DNA from: Nitrososphaerales archaeon TH5895
GTDB lineage: Archaea; Thermoproteota; Nitrososphaeria; Nitrososphaerales; Nitrososphaeraceae
DNA: 15,662 nt
Direction: 5' to 3'
Assembly: GCA_014523695.1 (NCBI GenBank)
Contig: JAATVS010000177.1
Span: forward strand, 1 to 15,662
The notes beneath the pieces are model-generated. The model was given only the letters and a program-made list of their open reading frames with translations. It was not told the DNA's origin and ran no database searches. Positions 1-6,999 of this stretch are shown in pieces (within the stretch, counting starts at the first letter, position 1; every line of letters begins with the position of its first letter). Both the position numbers and the translations under genes were made by a program.

Positions 1-111
1 CAGAGTACAATTGAAGAGCCGGCAACACCAGAAGGCACAAACCCATTAGTGGAAGCCATAATAAACCAAGTCAATGACGTGGTATCTGCCTCTGGAATAT
101 CTGGTCTATGA
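1..111 (+). CDS. C-terminal end of an unknown protein (partial)
   Basis: Frame 1 is open from the first base for 36 codons and ends at TGA 109-111. The peptide is hydrophilic (QSTIEEPATPEGTNPLVEAI...), ending in ISGL, with no recognisable domain. The composition is protein-like and richer in GC than the intergenic DNA that follows. The bulk of the gene lies outside the window, so no function can be given. The open frame is short enough that chance is possible. Confidence 0.5.
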   Translation, partial: QSTIEEPATPEGTNPLVEAIINQVNDVVSASGISGL

Positions 112-329
112 TTCTAATACGTAAAACCCTTATTTTTTCCACAAATATAAAAATAGAATTTTTATGACCGCTATCTACAGAAATGACTTTACTATCTGGC
201 TAATGAAGACGGCCTTTTGGGCTATCTTCACTTTTTTTTCACTGGAGGTTCAATTCCTGGCTATTATTAGGCATCTAAGACCTGACAGAGTCCATTATGT
301 CTATCGGACCAAAAATGATGGAGGTGGCA

Positions 330-692
330 CTACCCACTCTTTGCATACTCTTTTAATCCTGTAAAGTCAATTCCAACAACAGGTTCATTTCCAACAACCC
401 ACGCGTTATGTCCAGGTGGAATTACAGCAGCATCGCCGGGACCAAACTCTTCCTCAGCACCGTCATCCATAACTACCTTAATTCTCCCAGAAATAAGGTA
501 CTGAGTATGGGGCGCCTGACAACTATCTGTTTTTACTAGGGGTTTCACACATTTTTCCCAACTCCAACCTGGCTCTAATACGACACGACCAATTGTAACA
601 TCACCAAGATTCACTAGCTCAATTTTGCCTTTCTCAAATGTTCGTGTTTCGTCAGGTGAAGAGTCTAGACTTTTTTTCTGCATTTTTGCCAT
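330..692 (-). CDS. Small cupin-domain protein
   Basis: Encodes 120 aa (MAKMQKKS...EYAKSG) with one double-stranded beta-helix (cupin_2-like) domain. Visible conserved parts are the metal-site region HTQYLISGRIKVVMDDGAEE, the FGPGDAAVIPPGHNAWVVGNE turn with a second His, and a closing strand ending in FTGL. Single-domain cupins of this length bind a metal or a small ligand and may be enzymes or sensors; the substrate cannot be read from sequence. The frame is open to 773, but a TATA box (ATTTATAA, 725-718) sits about 29 nt before the ATG at 692, which fits leaderless transcription and argues for the 692 start over the upstream one. It stands alone. Confidence 0.85.
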   Translation of the reverse strand: MAKMQKKSLDSSPDETRTFEKGKIELVNLGDVTIGRVVLEPGWSWEKCVKPLVKTDSCQAPHTQYLISGRIKVVMDDGAEEEFGPGDAAVIPPGHNAWVVGNEPVVGIDFTGLKEYAKSG

Positions 693-717
693 TTGTTTTT
701 TAATGTATTGGGTGTTA

Positions 718-725
718 TTATAAAT
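718..725 (-). promoter_or_regulatory. TATA box of the cupin gene
   Basis: ATTTATAA on the minus strand, centred about 29 nt before the ATG at 692. This is the spacing expected when transcription starts at or within a few bases of the start codon. It decides the start codon choice. Confidence 0.55.
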
Positions 726-819
726 ATTATCTTCCCATGACCTGTCAACTCGGTTATTGTAACACAATTTCAAAAGTTGTCAAGATTCCGACGACTATCA
801 ATCATATTAAATGATAGTA

Positions 820-1035
820 CTAGCACATAGGGCATGCAATTGGTTCTCTGGATGATATTCTGCCGCTATCATCAAATTGAGACATATTATCCAATAGATC
901 GGTCATATTTGCTGTCATGTTTTGAGCTTTCACAACTTGTTCTATCAATGCGTTATTACTGCTCATGAGACTGCCTGTGGTTAGGATTAGGATTATGACC
1001 GCAAATGCTGTGATCTGGGTCATTCCAATTGGCAT
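820..1035 (-). CDS. Tiny secreted or membrane-anchored protein with C-terminal CPMC
   Basis: 71 aa starting MPIGMTQITAFAV. Residues 5-22 form one hydrophobic segment (ITAFAVIILILTTGSL) that reads as a signal peptide or N-terminal anchor. It is followed by a short polar helix (IEQVVKAQNMTANMTDLLDNM) and an end in ACPMC, a CxxC pair that could bind metal or form a disulfide. No family was recognised. The frame is open to 1053, but a TATA box (ATATATAT, 1056-1066) lies 26 nt before the ATG at 1035, which supports that start and a leaderless transcript. Extracytoplasmic location is inferred from the hydrophobic segment. Confidence 0.6.
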   Translation of the reverse strand: MPIGMTQITAFAVIILILTTGSLMSSNNALIEQVVKAQNMTANMTDLLDNMSQFDDSGRISSREPIACPMC

Positions 1036-1055
1036 ATAGCACTCCACGAGCAACG

Positions 1056-1066
1056 TTATATATATG
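1056..1066 (-). promoter_or_regulatory. TATA box of the small secreted-protein gene
   Basis: CATATATATAA on the minus strand, centred at about 1061, exactly 26 nt before ATG 1035. It supports a leaderless transcript starting at that codon. Confidence 0.55.
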
Positions 1067-1492
1067 ACTTCCTAAAATGGGGAATTTCACTATCACTTTT
1101 CCCCTTCTGACAGAATAATGGGTATAAATAAAGTAACAGTACAGGCTTCTAACCAATCAAGATACTAAACGGCTGGTCATTATCTTCATTTTAGTTATAG
1201 ATTAGTTGACATTCAATTCTAATCGGCAGCTATTACAGTAGTATGAGAGATAATCGAATTTTGAGAAGAGCTCCATAATATCTCTACATTGTAGACATTC
1301 GATCTCAATATCCAATTGATCTGCTAATGTATTTTCATTTTAGTGTGGAACGGACGCTGTCTTTGTAGAGGGAAAATAATGCAACAAAAATAGATTACGA
1401 AGATATAATGAATGTACTCGTCAGAGAGACTGGTCTGAATATGACTTTAGAGTGTCACTAGTTACTCTTAATAAGTAATAGGTTGTGCTACG
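1067..1492. other. Intergenic stretch without a recognised gene
   Basis: AT-rich DNA with stop codons in all frames and no ORF whose product looks protein-like. No tRNA arm, strong hairpin or repeat was seen by eye. Confidence 0.5.
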
Positions 1493-1936
1493 TCATTTCA
1501 GGTATAATATAGTACGATCTTGTTCGTTGTACACTACAGGCGAACTATTGATACCAATATTAAATATTTTACTCCAATATCTATTTATCAATTTTATGGA
1601 TTCAAACATATTGTTCCAATACGATGTTGATATATTAATTGAATTATATTTTATCTCATCGTTGAGTTGGTTTTGTATGTGATAATGATCCTCATCCATA
1701 ATTAACTGAGAAGATTCTGGCCTTTGCATTTGTTTATCTTCTAAATATATGTCAATATTAATATCATTTACAGTATCGGGGTTTCGACAATATGCGTGAA
1801 TTCGTTCATCAGTATTCATGAAACAAGACGAACATGTGAAATATAACACTTCATGACATACGTTACAAAATGAATGGGGCATGAGATTTGCACCACATCT
1901 TACGCAGATAGTAGAACCCAATAGTTTGGATATCAA
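1493..1936 (-). CDS. Zinc-ribbon protein with three CxxC pairs
   Basis: Up to 147 aa. The first 40 residues hold three close CxxC pairs (CVRC, CNVC, CSSC) with nearby His residues and a fourth lone Cys (AYCRN), so it probably folds round one or two zinc ions. The remaining 100 residues are polar and AT-codon-biased, with no recognised domain. Small zinc-ribbon proteins are abundant in these archaea and are usually thought to bind nucleic acid or protein; nothing here fixes a role. The start is uncertain: the frame begins with TTG at 1936, while a TATA-like ATACATAAAAG at 1946-1956 would place transcription near 1926 and favour the TTG at 1921. Both keep all the cysteines. Confidence 0.65.
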   Translation of the reverse strand: MISKLLGSTICVRCGANLMPHSFCNVCHEVLYFTCSSCFMNTDERIHAYCRNPDTVNDINIDIYLEDKQMQRPESSQLIMDEDHYHIQNQLNDEIKYNSINISTSYWNNMFESIKLINRYWSKIFNIGINSSPVVYNEQDRTILYLK

Positions 1937-2078
1937 CTGCTAGATCTTTTATGTATTCAGAGTGAACAAAATTAATAGACTAGTCTAATGTCTTTTGCTC
2001 AGAAAGTCTAGAGACTCCAACCTGTGGAAGATAATAATACAATCTGGAAAAGCCTACTATGAATTACCGTTATAGGAG

Positions 2079-2354
2079 TTATGATAATACAGCCATCGGA
2101 AATATTTGCTCTTTGGGGATGTTTTCAAGAGCTACTCTATTTAACTCTAGAGCCTCTTGTCCATAGGCCTGTAGACCATATTGTATGCCGTCAACGCAGG
2201 TTATTTCTACGAACGAATACTCTATCCCATTGGTCAGATGAGATAAACTCGTAGATACCTGGGTTATCTGGTGTGAGCTTAGTAAATCATGTAATGCGTC
2301 TATGCTGCTGTCGTACACAACTGACTCGGTTGGGACTTTCTCTTGATTCAACAA
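2079..2354 (-). CDS. Hypothetical 91-aa protein
   Basis: The product (TTG TTG AATCAAGAG start) is soluble and protein-like. An acidic N-terminus is followed by a helical part (IDALHDLLSSHQ), then alternating strands (IEYSFVEITCVDGIQYGLQAYG) and a final helix (EALELNRVALENIP). No family was recognised and no metal or catalytic motif is visible. It lies on the same strand as the zinc-ribbon gene at 1493-1936, but 142 bp separate them, so an operon is doubtful. An AT-rich GTAAATAATATTTG box overlaps the TTG start, so the true start may be further in. Confidence 0.55.
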   Translation of the reverse strand: MLNQEKVPTESVVYDSSIDALHDLLSSHQITQVSTSLSHLTNGIEYSFVEITCVDGIQYGLQAYGQEALELNRVALENIPKEQIFPMAVLS

Positions 2355-2407
2355 ATATTATTTACGTGACGGAGAAGATTAATGCTATTCAGAATAGGTT
2401 ATGATTA

Positions 2408-2602
2408 ATGACAATGGAAGCTTACAAATTTAGTGTTAGAACTTATGACGTGGATGCTCCTATGCATTCGAATAGTCTAAACCAAACATTGTCAGCTAGA
2501 AATGAAATCCTACCACAGACATTACGATCGCAAGACTTTGAGAATGATAGCCCGCCTCTTAAGACACATCGTGGATATAAGACAGTACAAAATAATAGTT
2601 GA
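2408..2602 (+). CDS. Possible 64-aa hypothetical protein
   Basis: An ATG-initiated frame (second ATG two codons on) encodes a hydrophilic peptide (MTMEAYKFSVRTYDVDAP...) with no domain, membrane segment or cysteine. An in-frame TGA lies just upstream, so the start cannot move. A weak TATA-like AGATTAATGC at about 2376-2385 is near the expected distance. It could be a small gene or a chance frame. Confidence 0.3.
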   Translation: MTMEAYKFSVRTYDVDAPMHSNSLNQTLSARNEILPQTLRSQDFENDSPPLKTHRGYKTVQNNS

Positions 2603-2833
2603 TATCAATCTGTAGCATCAGACAAAAACAGTAGCAAGTGATAACAGGCAGAAAAATCTATCTGTAATGAGTTCTAATAAAACACATTGCAAATGGTATT
2701 AAACAGGCGAGACAAAGAGCAGTTAGTAATTAAATAAAACTCTGATGGTCTGTCAAATATAACTAGTACCAATTCCAGTACTATTCTAATAGTCATATGG
2801 ATCATAACATGTAATATCTTATATTGTCTATAA

Positions 2834-3049
2834 TATACTAAATTGCATTGGGCCGATGATTGCATTTGCAATAGATGGTTGACTGATTCTAAGACGATAG
2901 AATTTTTCAAGATAAGCGATTCGAGAATAGAGCTTCGGTGCAGCAGATGCAAAGGTCTTATGGGTTGGTGGGATGAACCTTCACGTACAAAAAAGATTAT
3001 GCCATTCAAGCGAGCTTGGTCAGAAGAGGAATGTTTAGCTATGCGTTAA
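2834..3049 (+). CDS. Possible small zinc-binding protein (start uncertain)
   Basis: The frame reads WADDCICNRWL, then a strand-rich middle (KTIEFFKISDSRIELR), then CSRCKGLMGWW. The CxC plus CxxC pairs separated by beta-strand-like residues resemble a one-zinc ribbon, and the ribbon appears complete. No ATG lies before the first cysteines; TTG at 2843 is the likely start, with an in-frame TAA at 2831-2833 limiting extension. TATA-like sequence (CTTATATTG, about 2819-2827) is 20-25 nt upstream. The opposite strand also has an open frame (2674-3009), but its product looks like random hydrophobic or basic sequence. No function is assigned. Confidence 0.4.
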   Translation, partial: YTKLHWADDCICNRWLTDSKTIEFFKISDSRIELRCSRCKGLMGWWDEPSRTKKIMPFKRAWSEEECLAMR

Positions 3050-3145
3050 TTTCGAATTCGCTCTAATATAACATATATCAGATATATGAAAGCGTCCTGA
3101 TTTGCCTAATGCAGATAAACTCAACTCTCTCTCATGCTATCAGAA

Positions 3146-3388
3146 ATGAATACCAAATACATGGCAATAGTAGCAACAATGGCAGTAATGCTCATTGGAG
3201 CAACAGCACTTGCAACTACTGATAGCGCATTTGCAGACGGAAAAAAGCATTATGAAAAGAGCCAGGCAATATCTCAAGCCAACGCTTGTGGCAACGGATT
3301 TCTACCAGAGAATGTCTTCTGCCAAAACATTGGCTCACAAGTTCAAGGCGATGAAAACGCAGTAGCATTAGACGGCTTCCAAGACTAA
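3146..3388 (+). CDS. Small secreted protein of the YEKSQ/CGN/QGxEN family
   Basis: 80 aa. Residues 1-31 are a clear signal peptide (MNTKYMAIVATMAVMLIGA...) with a probable cleavage after AFA. The mature part is about 50 aa: HYEKSQAISQANACGNGFL, PENVFCQNIGSQ, then QGDENAVALDG. Two cysteines 15 residues apart may form a disulfide. I recall this pattern as a recurrent family of unknown role in soil ammonia-oxidising archaea, but could not check that here. The ATG at 3146 gives a normal signal peptide; an ATG four codons earlier (3134) is also in frame. A TATA-like GATATATGA at about 3081-3089 lies upstream, implying a short leader. The gene at 3570-3755 is a relative. Confidence 0.75.
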   Translation: MNTKYMAIVATMAVMLIGATALATTDSAFADGKKHYEKSQAISQANACGNGFLPENVFCQNIGSQVQGDENAVALDGFQD

Positions 3389-3569
3389 AACACCAATATT
3401 ACATAATCTCTTTTTTTATTTTCTGATTCTCGATAACGAAAAGTTTAGTTTTTATGCATAACTGTTATGTATGTATAGACTTATACGAAGTCCACGAAGT
3501 TATTATTTAAGATTAATCTGTAATAAATAATATAATAAGATCACTGTATCATTTATATCTTCATATCCA

Positions 3570-3755
3570 GTGTTTACAGGTGGTTATGAGAAGAGTCAAG
3601 TCGAATCGCAAATTAATGAATGCGGTAATTATTGGTTTCCAGTAAATATAATATGCTCTAACTTAAACTCTCAAGCCCAGGGTGAAGAAAATGATGTTGC
3701 AATGGCAACAACAACTCCAGATTCTGACACAAACTATGGGGCTCCATTTCCCTGA
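3570..3755 (+). CDS. Diverged paralog of the YEKSQ secreted protein, no signal peptide
   Basis: 61 aa from a GTG. GYEKSQVESQINECGNYWF and the later CSNLNSQAQGEENDVA align position by position with the mature part of the protein at 3146-3388, including both cysteines. After the family core it adds a polar tail ending GAPFP. Unlike its neighbour it has no hydrophobic N-terminus: the frame extends upstream only to a TAA at 3528-3530 through YNKITVSFISSYPVF, which is not a normal signal sequence. Either the signal peptide was lost, leaving a decaying duplicate, or the protein is now cytoplasmic. The conserved core suggests recent or continuing selection. Confidence 0.5.
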   Translation: MFTGGYEKSQVESQINECGNYWFPVNIICSNLNSQAQGEENDVAMATTTPDSDTNYGAPFP

Positions 3756-4168
3756 GGCTTTGCATGTAATGACAGATGGAGTTGAAATGGCAGAGTAGTT
3801 AACATAACAGCTGATTACAATATTGGAAGCTTTAATCCATACTAGTTCATTTAGCTCAAATTAGATTATGTGTTTACTCTAACTTACTGTATAACAAGTC
3901 TCATTTAACATACTCTTAATATTGAAGATCTGGTTCTACCACTAATCATTAATCCTATTGAAAAAATAATCGCATACTCAGAATGATAGAAGTTAAACAG
4001 ATTGGGCTTTGTGTCTCTTGTAGAGGACGGATAACTCGTGATTATGCTGTCGTGAGTAGCGGACGACCAAGACACTACTACCATAAATATTGTGCGATCA
4101 AACATAATATTATTTAGGTATCATTTACATCCATCAGTACGTTTAAATAATAGATAAATACTGGTTGA
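3756..4168. other. Intergenic stretch without a recognised gene
   Basis: About 410 bp of AT-rich DNA. A 66-codon frame on the minus strand (3905-4105) is not protein-like. No RNA gene or repeat was seen. Confidence 0.45.
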
Positions 4169-4594
4169 CTATGGAAATGGGATTAGCGAAGTTTTACTGT
4201 CACTAGACCCGCCTTCGCTATTGCTCGAATCACTATCAGCGTCTAGATTTTCTGAATTATCATTATCATCATTATCATCATTATCATCACTAACCTCATC
4301 AGTGGCATCGGGAACTGTTGTACCTCGATCTCCATCAGTCGTTTCATCTTCGAGATCTTTATTTGTGGGTGAGATATCTGGAATTATTAAAGGAGTTTCA
4401 GTATTATCAGACTGCGAATTATCCGTGGTTTCGGTATCAAAGGTAGATGACAATAATGATGATCTCTCATCACAATTAGTCAAATTAAGAGACGGGTCAC
4501 ACAAGATAGTGCTGCCATACAGTTGGACCGGCGACAGTAGACGTACTATTAAAAATAATGAAAAAATAAATAGAACAGAATTTAACACTCTCAA
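4169..4594 (-). CDS. Secreted acidic low-complexity protein
   Basis: Up to 141 aa. An N-terminal hydrophobic segment (VLNSVLFIFSLFLIVRLL) is a signal peptide or anchor. A short stretch with two cysteines (ILCDPSLNLTNC) follows. The rest is highly acidic, Ser/Thr-rich and disordered, with a DDNDDNDDND core from a 9-nt DNA repeat, ending KTSLIPFP. It is probably an extracellular or surface-attached polyanionic protein; cation binding is a guess. The start is TTG at 4594 (GTG at 4588 is the alternative); there is no ATG before the signal. The start follows the TAA of the upstream zinc-ribbon gene by 2 nt, so the two are probably co-transcribed and translationally coupled. Confidence 0.6.
   Translation of the reverse strand: MRVLNSVLFIFSLFLIVRLLSPVQLYGSTILCDPSLNLTNCDERSSLLSSTFDTETTDNSQSDNTETPLIIPDISPTNKDLEDETTDGDRGTTVPDATDEVSDDNDDNDDNDNSENLDADSDSSNSEGGSSDSKTSLIPFP
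4258..4289. repeat. 9-nt tandem repeat (atcattatc, about 3.5 copies)
   Basis: A short in-frame microsatellite within the acidic protein gene encoding the DDN triplets on the minus strand. The unit is a multiple of three, so copy-number change lengthens or shortens the acidic tract without breaking the frame. Confidence 0.7.
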
Positions 4595-4596
4595 AG

Positions 4597-4968
4597 TTAC
4601 TCTGACATTAAACGTTGAGCTTCATACTTGCTAGCAGATTGCTGTCTAACAACAACTTTGTTAGTTTTATAGAATTCCGTCTCCATTCCATTTGTTAGAC
4701 TAGATTCTATTCTAAATGATTCGTCAGTTGAGATAGGTATTAGCTCAGTGTTGTGAGAATTACAAACGTGACAGTCGAGAACATGTGACGAGGATGCTGA
4801 TACAGATTCTAAGTCATCAATGCCGAAATAAGATGCACACCAGTAACACAAATTACAAATCACAAAATAGATCTTATCGATAGGCTGCAAAATCTCATTA
4901 TCTTCAATAGTATTCGATGAGATCTTGGTTGTTTGCAGCAAGTCATACATTATATTAAGTCTGGCCAT
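4597..4968 (-). CDS. Zinc-ribbon protein with CNLCYWC and CHVC knuckles
   Basis: 123 aa, ATG start (MARLNIMYDLL). Residues 37-46 hold VICNLCYWC and residues 67-72 hold CHVCNSH, giving two paired cysteine knuckles that would bind one zinc ion. The C-terminal half (ELIPISTDESF...YKTNKVVVRQQ) is polar with no known domain. A TATA box (CCTATAAAAAC at about 5006-5016) sits some 40 nt upstream, implying a leader of about 15 nt. It is the first gene of a probable two-gene unit with the secreted acidic protein, from which it is separated by 2 nt. A regulatory or adaptor role is only a guess. Confidence 0.65.
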   Translation of the reverse strand: MARLNIMYDLLQTTKISSNTIEDNEILQPIDKIYFVICNLCYWCASYFGIDDLESVSASSSHVLDCHVCNSHNTELIPISTDESFRIESSLTNGMETEFYKTNKVVVRQQSASKYEAQRLMSE

Positions 4969-5126
4969 TTTTACTACATTCCTAGAGTCCTCTGATCGCA
5001 GCTATAGTTTTTATAGGTTATCGTGCGCTTAAATCAGTAGAAAATCAAATGTATATATTTGATGAAATCATGAAAATTTGATAAATTATAAGCTCTAGAA
5101 TAGCCAATCTCATTGGTTCATTAAAG

Positions 5127-5137
5127 TTTTTAATATT
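5127..5137 (+). promoter_or_regulatory. TATA box of the response regulator
   Basis: TTTTTAATATTT-like box centred about 27 nt before ATG 5159, the spacing for a leaderless transcript. It shows the N-terminal part of the broken gene still has a promoter. Confidence 0.5.
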
Positions 5138-5158
5138 TGGCTTAATAATTTTAAAATA

Positions 5159-5567
5159 ATGTTGAATCGTCTCGCGAGTTATTCTGATACAGAGAAAAAA
5201 ACAGTGATGATATGTGACGACGAGCGAGATTTGCTCGAATTATTTGGAAAAGCCCTCCAAAAAAAAATATAATATAATTCTAGTTGGTTCTGGCGAGGAT
5301 TGTATTGAAAAGTTCATTGATGAAAAGAGCCGGGGTAACAAAATACATCTCTTGTTATTAGATTACAGTTTGGGCAGTATGCATGGCGATACCGTTGCCC
5401 GTAAGATAAAAGAGTACAACGGAACAAAGATAATCTTGATTTCTGGATACGATTTGAATTACACGTTTGTCAAAGATTTAGAGGAGAATAAATACATAGC
5501 AAAATACATAGAAAAACCAATTTTCATAAATAGTCTAATTGAGCTAGTGGCAGATACAATAAGTTAG
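5159..5567 (+). pseudogene. Stand-alone response regulator (REC domain), frameshifted at an A9 run
   Basis: Two frames join into one receiver domain. The first (ATG 5159 to TAA 5270-5272) gives VMICDDERDLLELFGKALQ with the acidic pocket DD of REC domains. The second, one base over, continues YNIILVGSGEDCIEKFIDE, then LLLLDYSLGSMHGD with the phosphoacceptor Asp, ILISGYD with the Ser switch residue, and YIEKP with the conserved Lys. The break is in nine A's at 5259-5267; eight A's would give an intact 135-aa protein. There is no output domain, as in CheY-like regulators. A TATA box (TTTTTAATATTT, 5127-5137) about 27 nt before the ATG supports the start. It may be a true mutation, a sequencing error or a slippage site. 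Confidence 0.85.
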
Positions 5568-5712
5568 ACTGAAACGATCTTACGGAGCTATTGCAACAGG
5601 ATTTGTTCTAAACGTAAGTTTGTTGGTAATGAAACTTAGATATGACAAGCTGCAAAATAGTACCGTAAAAACAATATAAACTATTAACCAACCCTGGTGT
5701 GAAATCATCAAC

Positions 5713-6022
5713 TTAATCCAGTATTTCCGTAGGGCAGTAATTATCTGGTACAGTGCCTAAATAGCATGTTGATTCTGCTGCTGCCGAGGAAGCTTCGGCG
5801 CCGCTTGCCGCAGCTGCTGCTGCGCCCGGATCTCTGCCGGCTGCTGTTGCGGCTGACGTAGTTGAGCCAGCAGCGGCTGCGCAATACAATACTGTATAGA
5901 ATAACAAATGACGAGGTTATCTCCGAAATAAATACTAGTGAAGAAAATGTGATCGGTATCAAAAGATAGACGGCCATTAAGCGGTATGTCAGACGCTTTT
6001 GGTCGCCTACCCCGTATCGCAT
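5713..6022 (-). pseudogene. Small Ala-rich membrane/secreted protein with an apparent frameshift
   Basis: From ATG 6022 one frame gives a long hydrophobic segment (MAVYLLIPITFSSLVFISEI...SFVILYSIVL), a signal or membrane anchor. It then turns into Arg/Ser-rich sequence built almost wholly of G/C-ending codons. A second frame, open from 5907, gives AAAAGSTTSAATAAG, more Ala-rich sequence, then ESTCYLGTVPDNYCPTEILD, with about 36% G/C at third positions, as in the intact genes here. The simplest reading is one gene: anchor in the first frame, Ala-rich exported part with two cysteines in the second, and a one-base shift near 5885-5907. A TATA-like CTTTAAATC box at 6050-6058 supports transcription. 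If there is no shift, the 93-aa basic product is the alternative. Confidence 0.4.
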
Positions 6023-6084
6023 TGATTGAACAGTGTGGACTTTATGAGTGATTTAAAGATCCACCTGTTAGCAGCGTATTATAC

Positions 6085-6126
6085 TACAAATTATAAAACG
6101 GTATTAGAGATAGGTAGACGGCCATA
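6085..6126 (-). pseudogene. Decayed partial copy of the MAVYL signal segment
   Basis: ATGGCCGTCTACCT at 6125-6112 repeats the ATGGCCGTCTATCT start region at 5977-5964, and both continue to an ATACCG (LIP) segment. This copy reads MAVYLSLIPFYNL and stops. It looks like the remnant of a small tandem duplication of the gene next to it. Confidence 0.35.
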
Positions 6127-6505
6127 ATGAGACAATTGAGCTACAGCTGCCTACCTGTTGCTTTTTTGGAATACTAGCAGTTCCATTGTGACAGCAGACT
6201 GCCAGCTCCACTCTTTGTTCAATATAATATAAAAATGATGATCACAATATTGTCATTTTATGTTAGAAAAGGTTGAGGGGTTGACTAGACTTTTGGGCCT
6301 TACAATAAATTACTAATAATGGTAGTAGGTCAGATACATATCTATCGGCTACACTACTACCTACTAATTTGATACTGGATACAATACATCATATAATACA
6401 CGATAAATTCAAGTTCAATTCTAAGATAAGTCTGTAGGTCGTGCCATTTCCATAATCTTTAGAGATAAGTCGTCAAATAGCTTGTTGATTATGTAATGTA
6501 CAGCT
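6127..6505. other. Intergenic stretch without a recognised gene
   Basis: About 380 bp, AT-rich. An 8-bp inverted repeat (TAGTAGGT 6323-6330 / ACCTACTA 6359-6366) with a 28-nt loop is the only structure noticed and may be chance. Confidence 0.4.
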
Positions 6506-6832
6506 ATGAGTCAGCAGCGACAGCAGCAACTATTAAGAATGGAACTGACTGTTTCTCAAATCCTACGCGAATATGGGAAACAGTTCACGCAGATCACAGA
6601 TCAATATTCTGATGGACATAACGGAAGATGTGCTATAGGTGTCATGATGTCTTATTTTGGTTGGGATGGCACAGACGATTTTGATACAGCAAAAGTTTTA
6701 TTTGTTGCATTAGGTGAATTGAAACAAGCCGGTATCGATGAAGACTTACTGATAAACTTGAATGACTCTGGTTACTCATTTGATGAAATAGCTTATTATC
6801 TGGACAGAGTTGAATCACAAGTTACATATTGA
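6506..6832 (+). CDS. Hypothetical 108-aa soluble protein
   Basis: ATG start (MSQQRQQQLLRMELTVSQIL). A Gln-rich N-terminal tip is followed by a helix (SQILREYGKQFTQI), then a conserved-looking core HNGRCAIGVMMSYFGWDG, an acidic stretch and two further helices (TAKVLFVALGELKQAG and YSFDEIAYYLDRVES). The sequence is clearly coding in style, but I do not recognise a family. The GRCAIGV...YFGW segment with a single Cys is the best search handle. No membrane segment, zinc knuckle or catalytic motif is visible. It is isolated from its neighbours by several hundred bases on the left and about 170 on the right. Confidence 0.65.
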   Translation: MSQQRQQQLLRMELTVSQILREYGKQFTQITDQYSDGHNGRCAIGVMMSYFGWDGTDDFDTAKVLFVALGELKQAGIDEDLLINLNDSGYSFDEIAYYLDRVESQVTY

Positions 6833-6999
6833 GATATGTAAATACGCTATGATAGAGCCATGATTGGATTTACAATCAGTGAAATCATGATTGCGATAGC
6901 TCAAGAGTCGGCTGAATAGTAACAGTAGCCACAACGTTTAAAATTTAATTTACTCTAGCTATTATCTAACTATTCTTATTACCAGGTAGGCAGGCAGTT

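Noticed and set aside
2674..3009. 111-codon minus-strand frame
   Set aside because: The product is irregular, with long Leu/Ile/His runs and no motif. The opposite strand carries the CxC/CxxC protein.
4221..4634. 137-codon plus-strand frame rich in Ser/Leu
   Set aside because: It is the antisense shadow of the DDN-repeat acidic gene; its Ser/Leu runs come from the same microsatellite.
5713..5907. Intact stand-alone Ala-rich gene from a TTG/GTG start
   Set aside because: An in-frame TAA lies just upstream of the frame, and there is no promoter or normal signal peptide at this position. A frameshifted longer gene explains it better.
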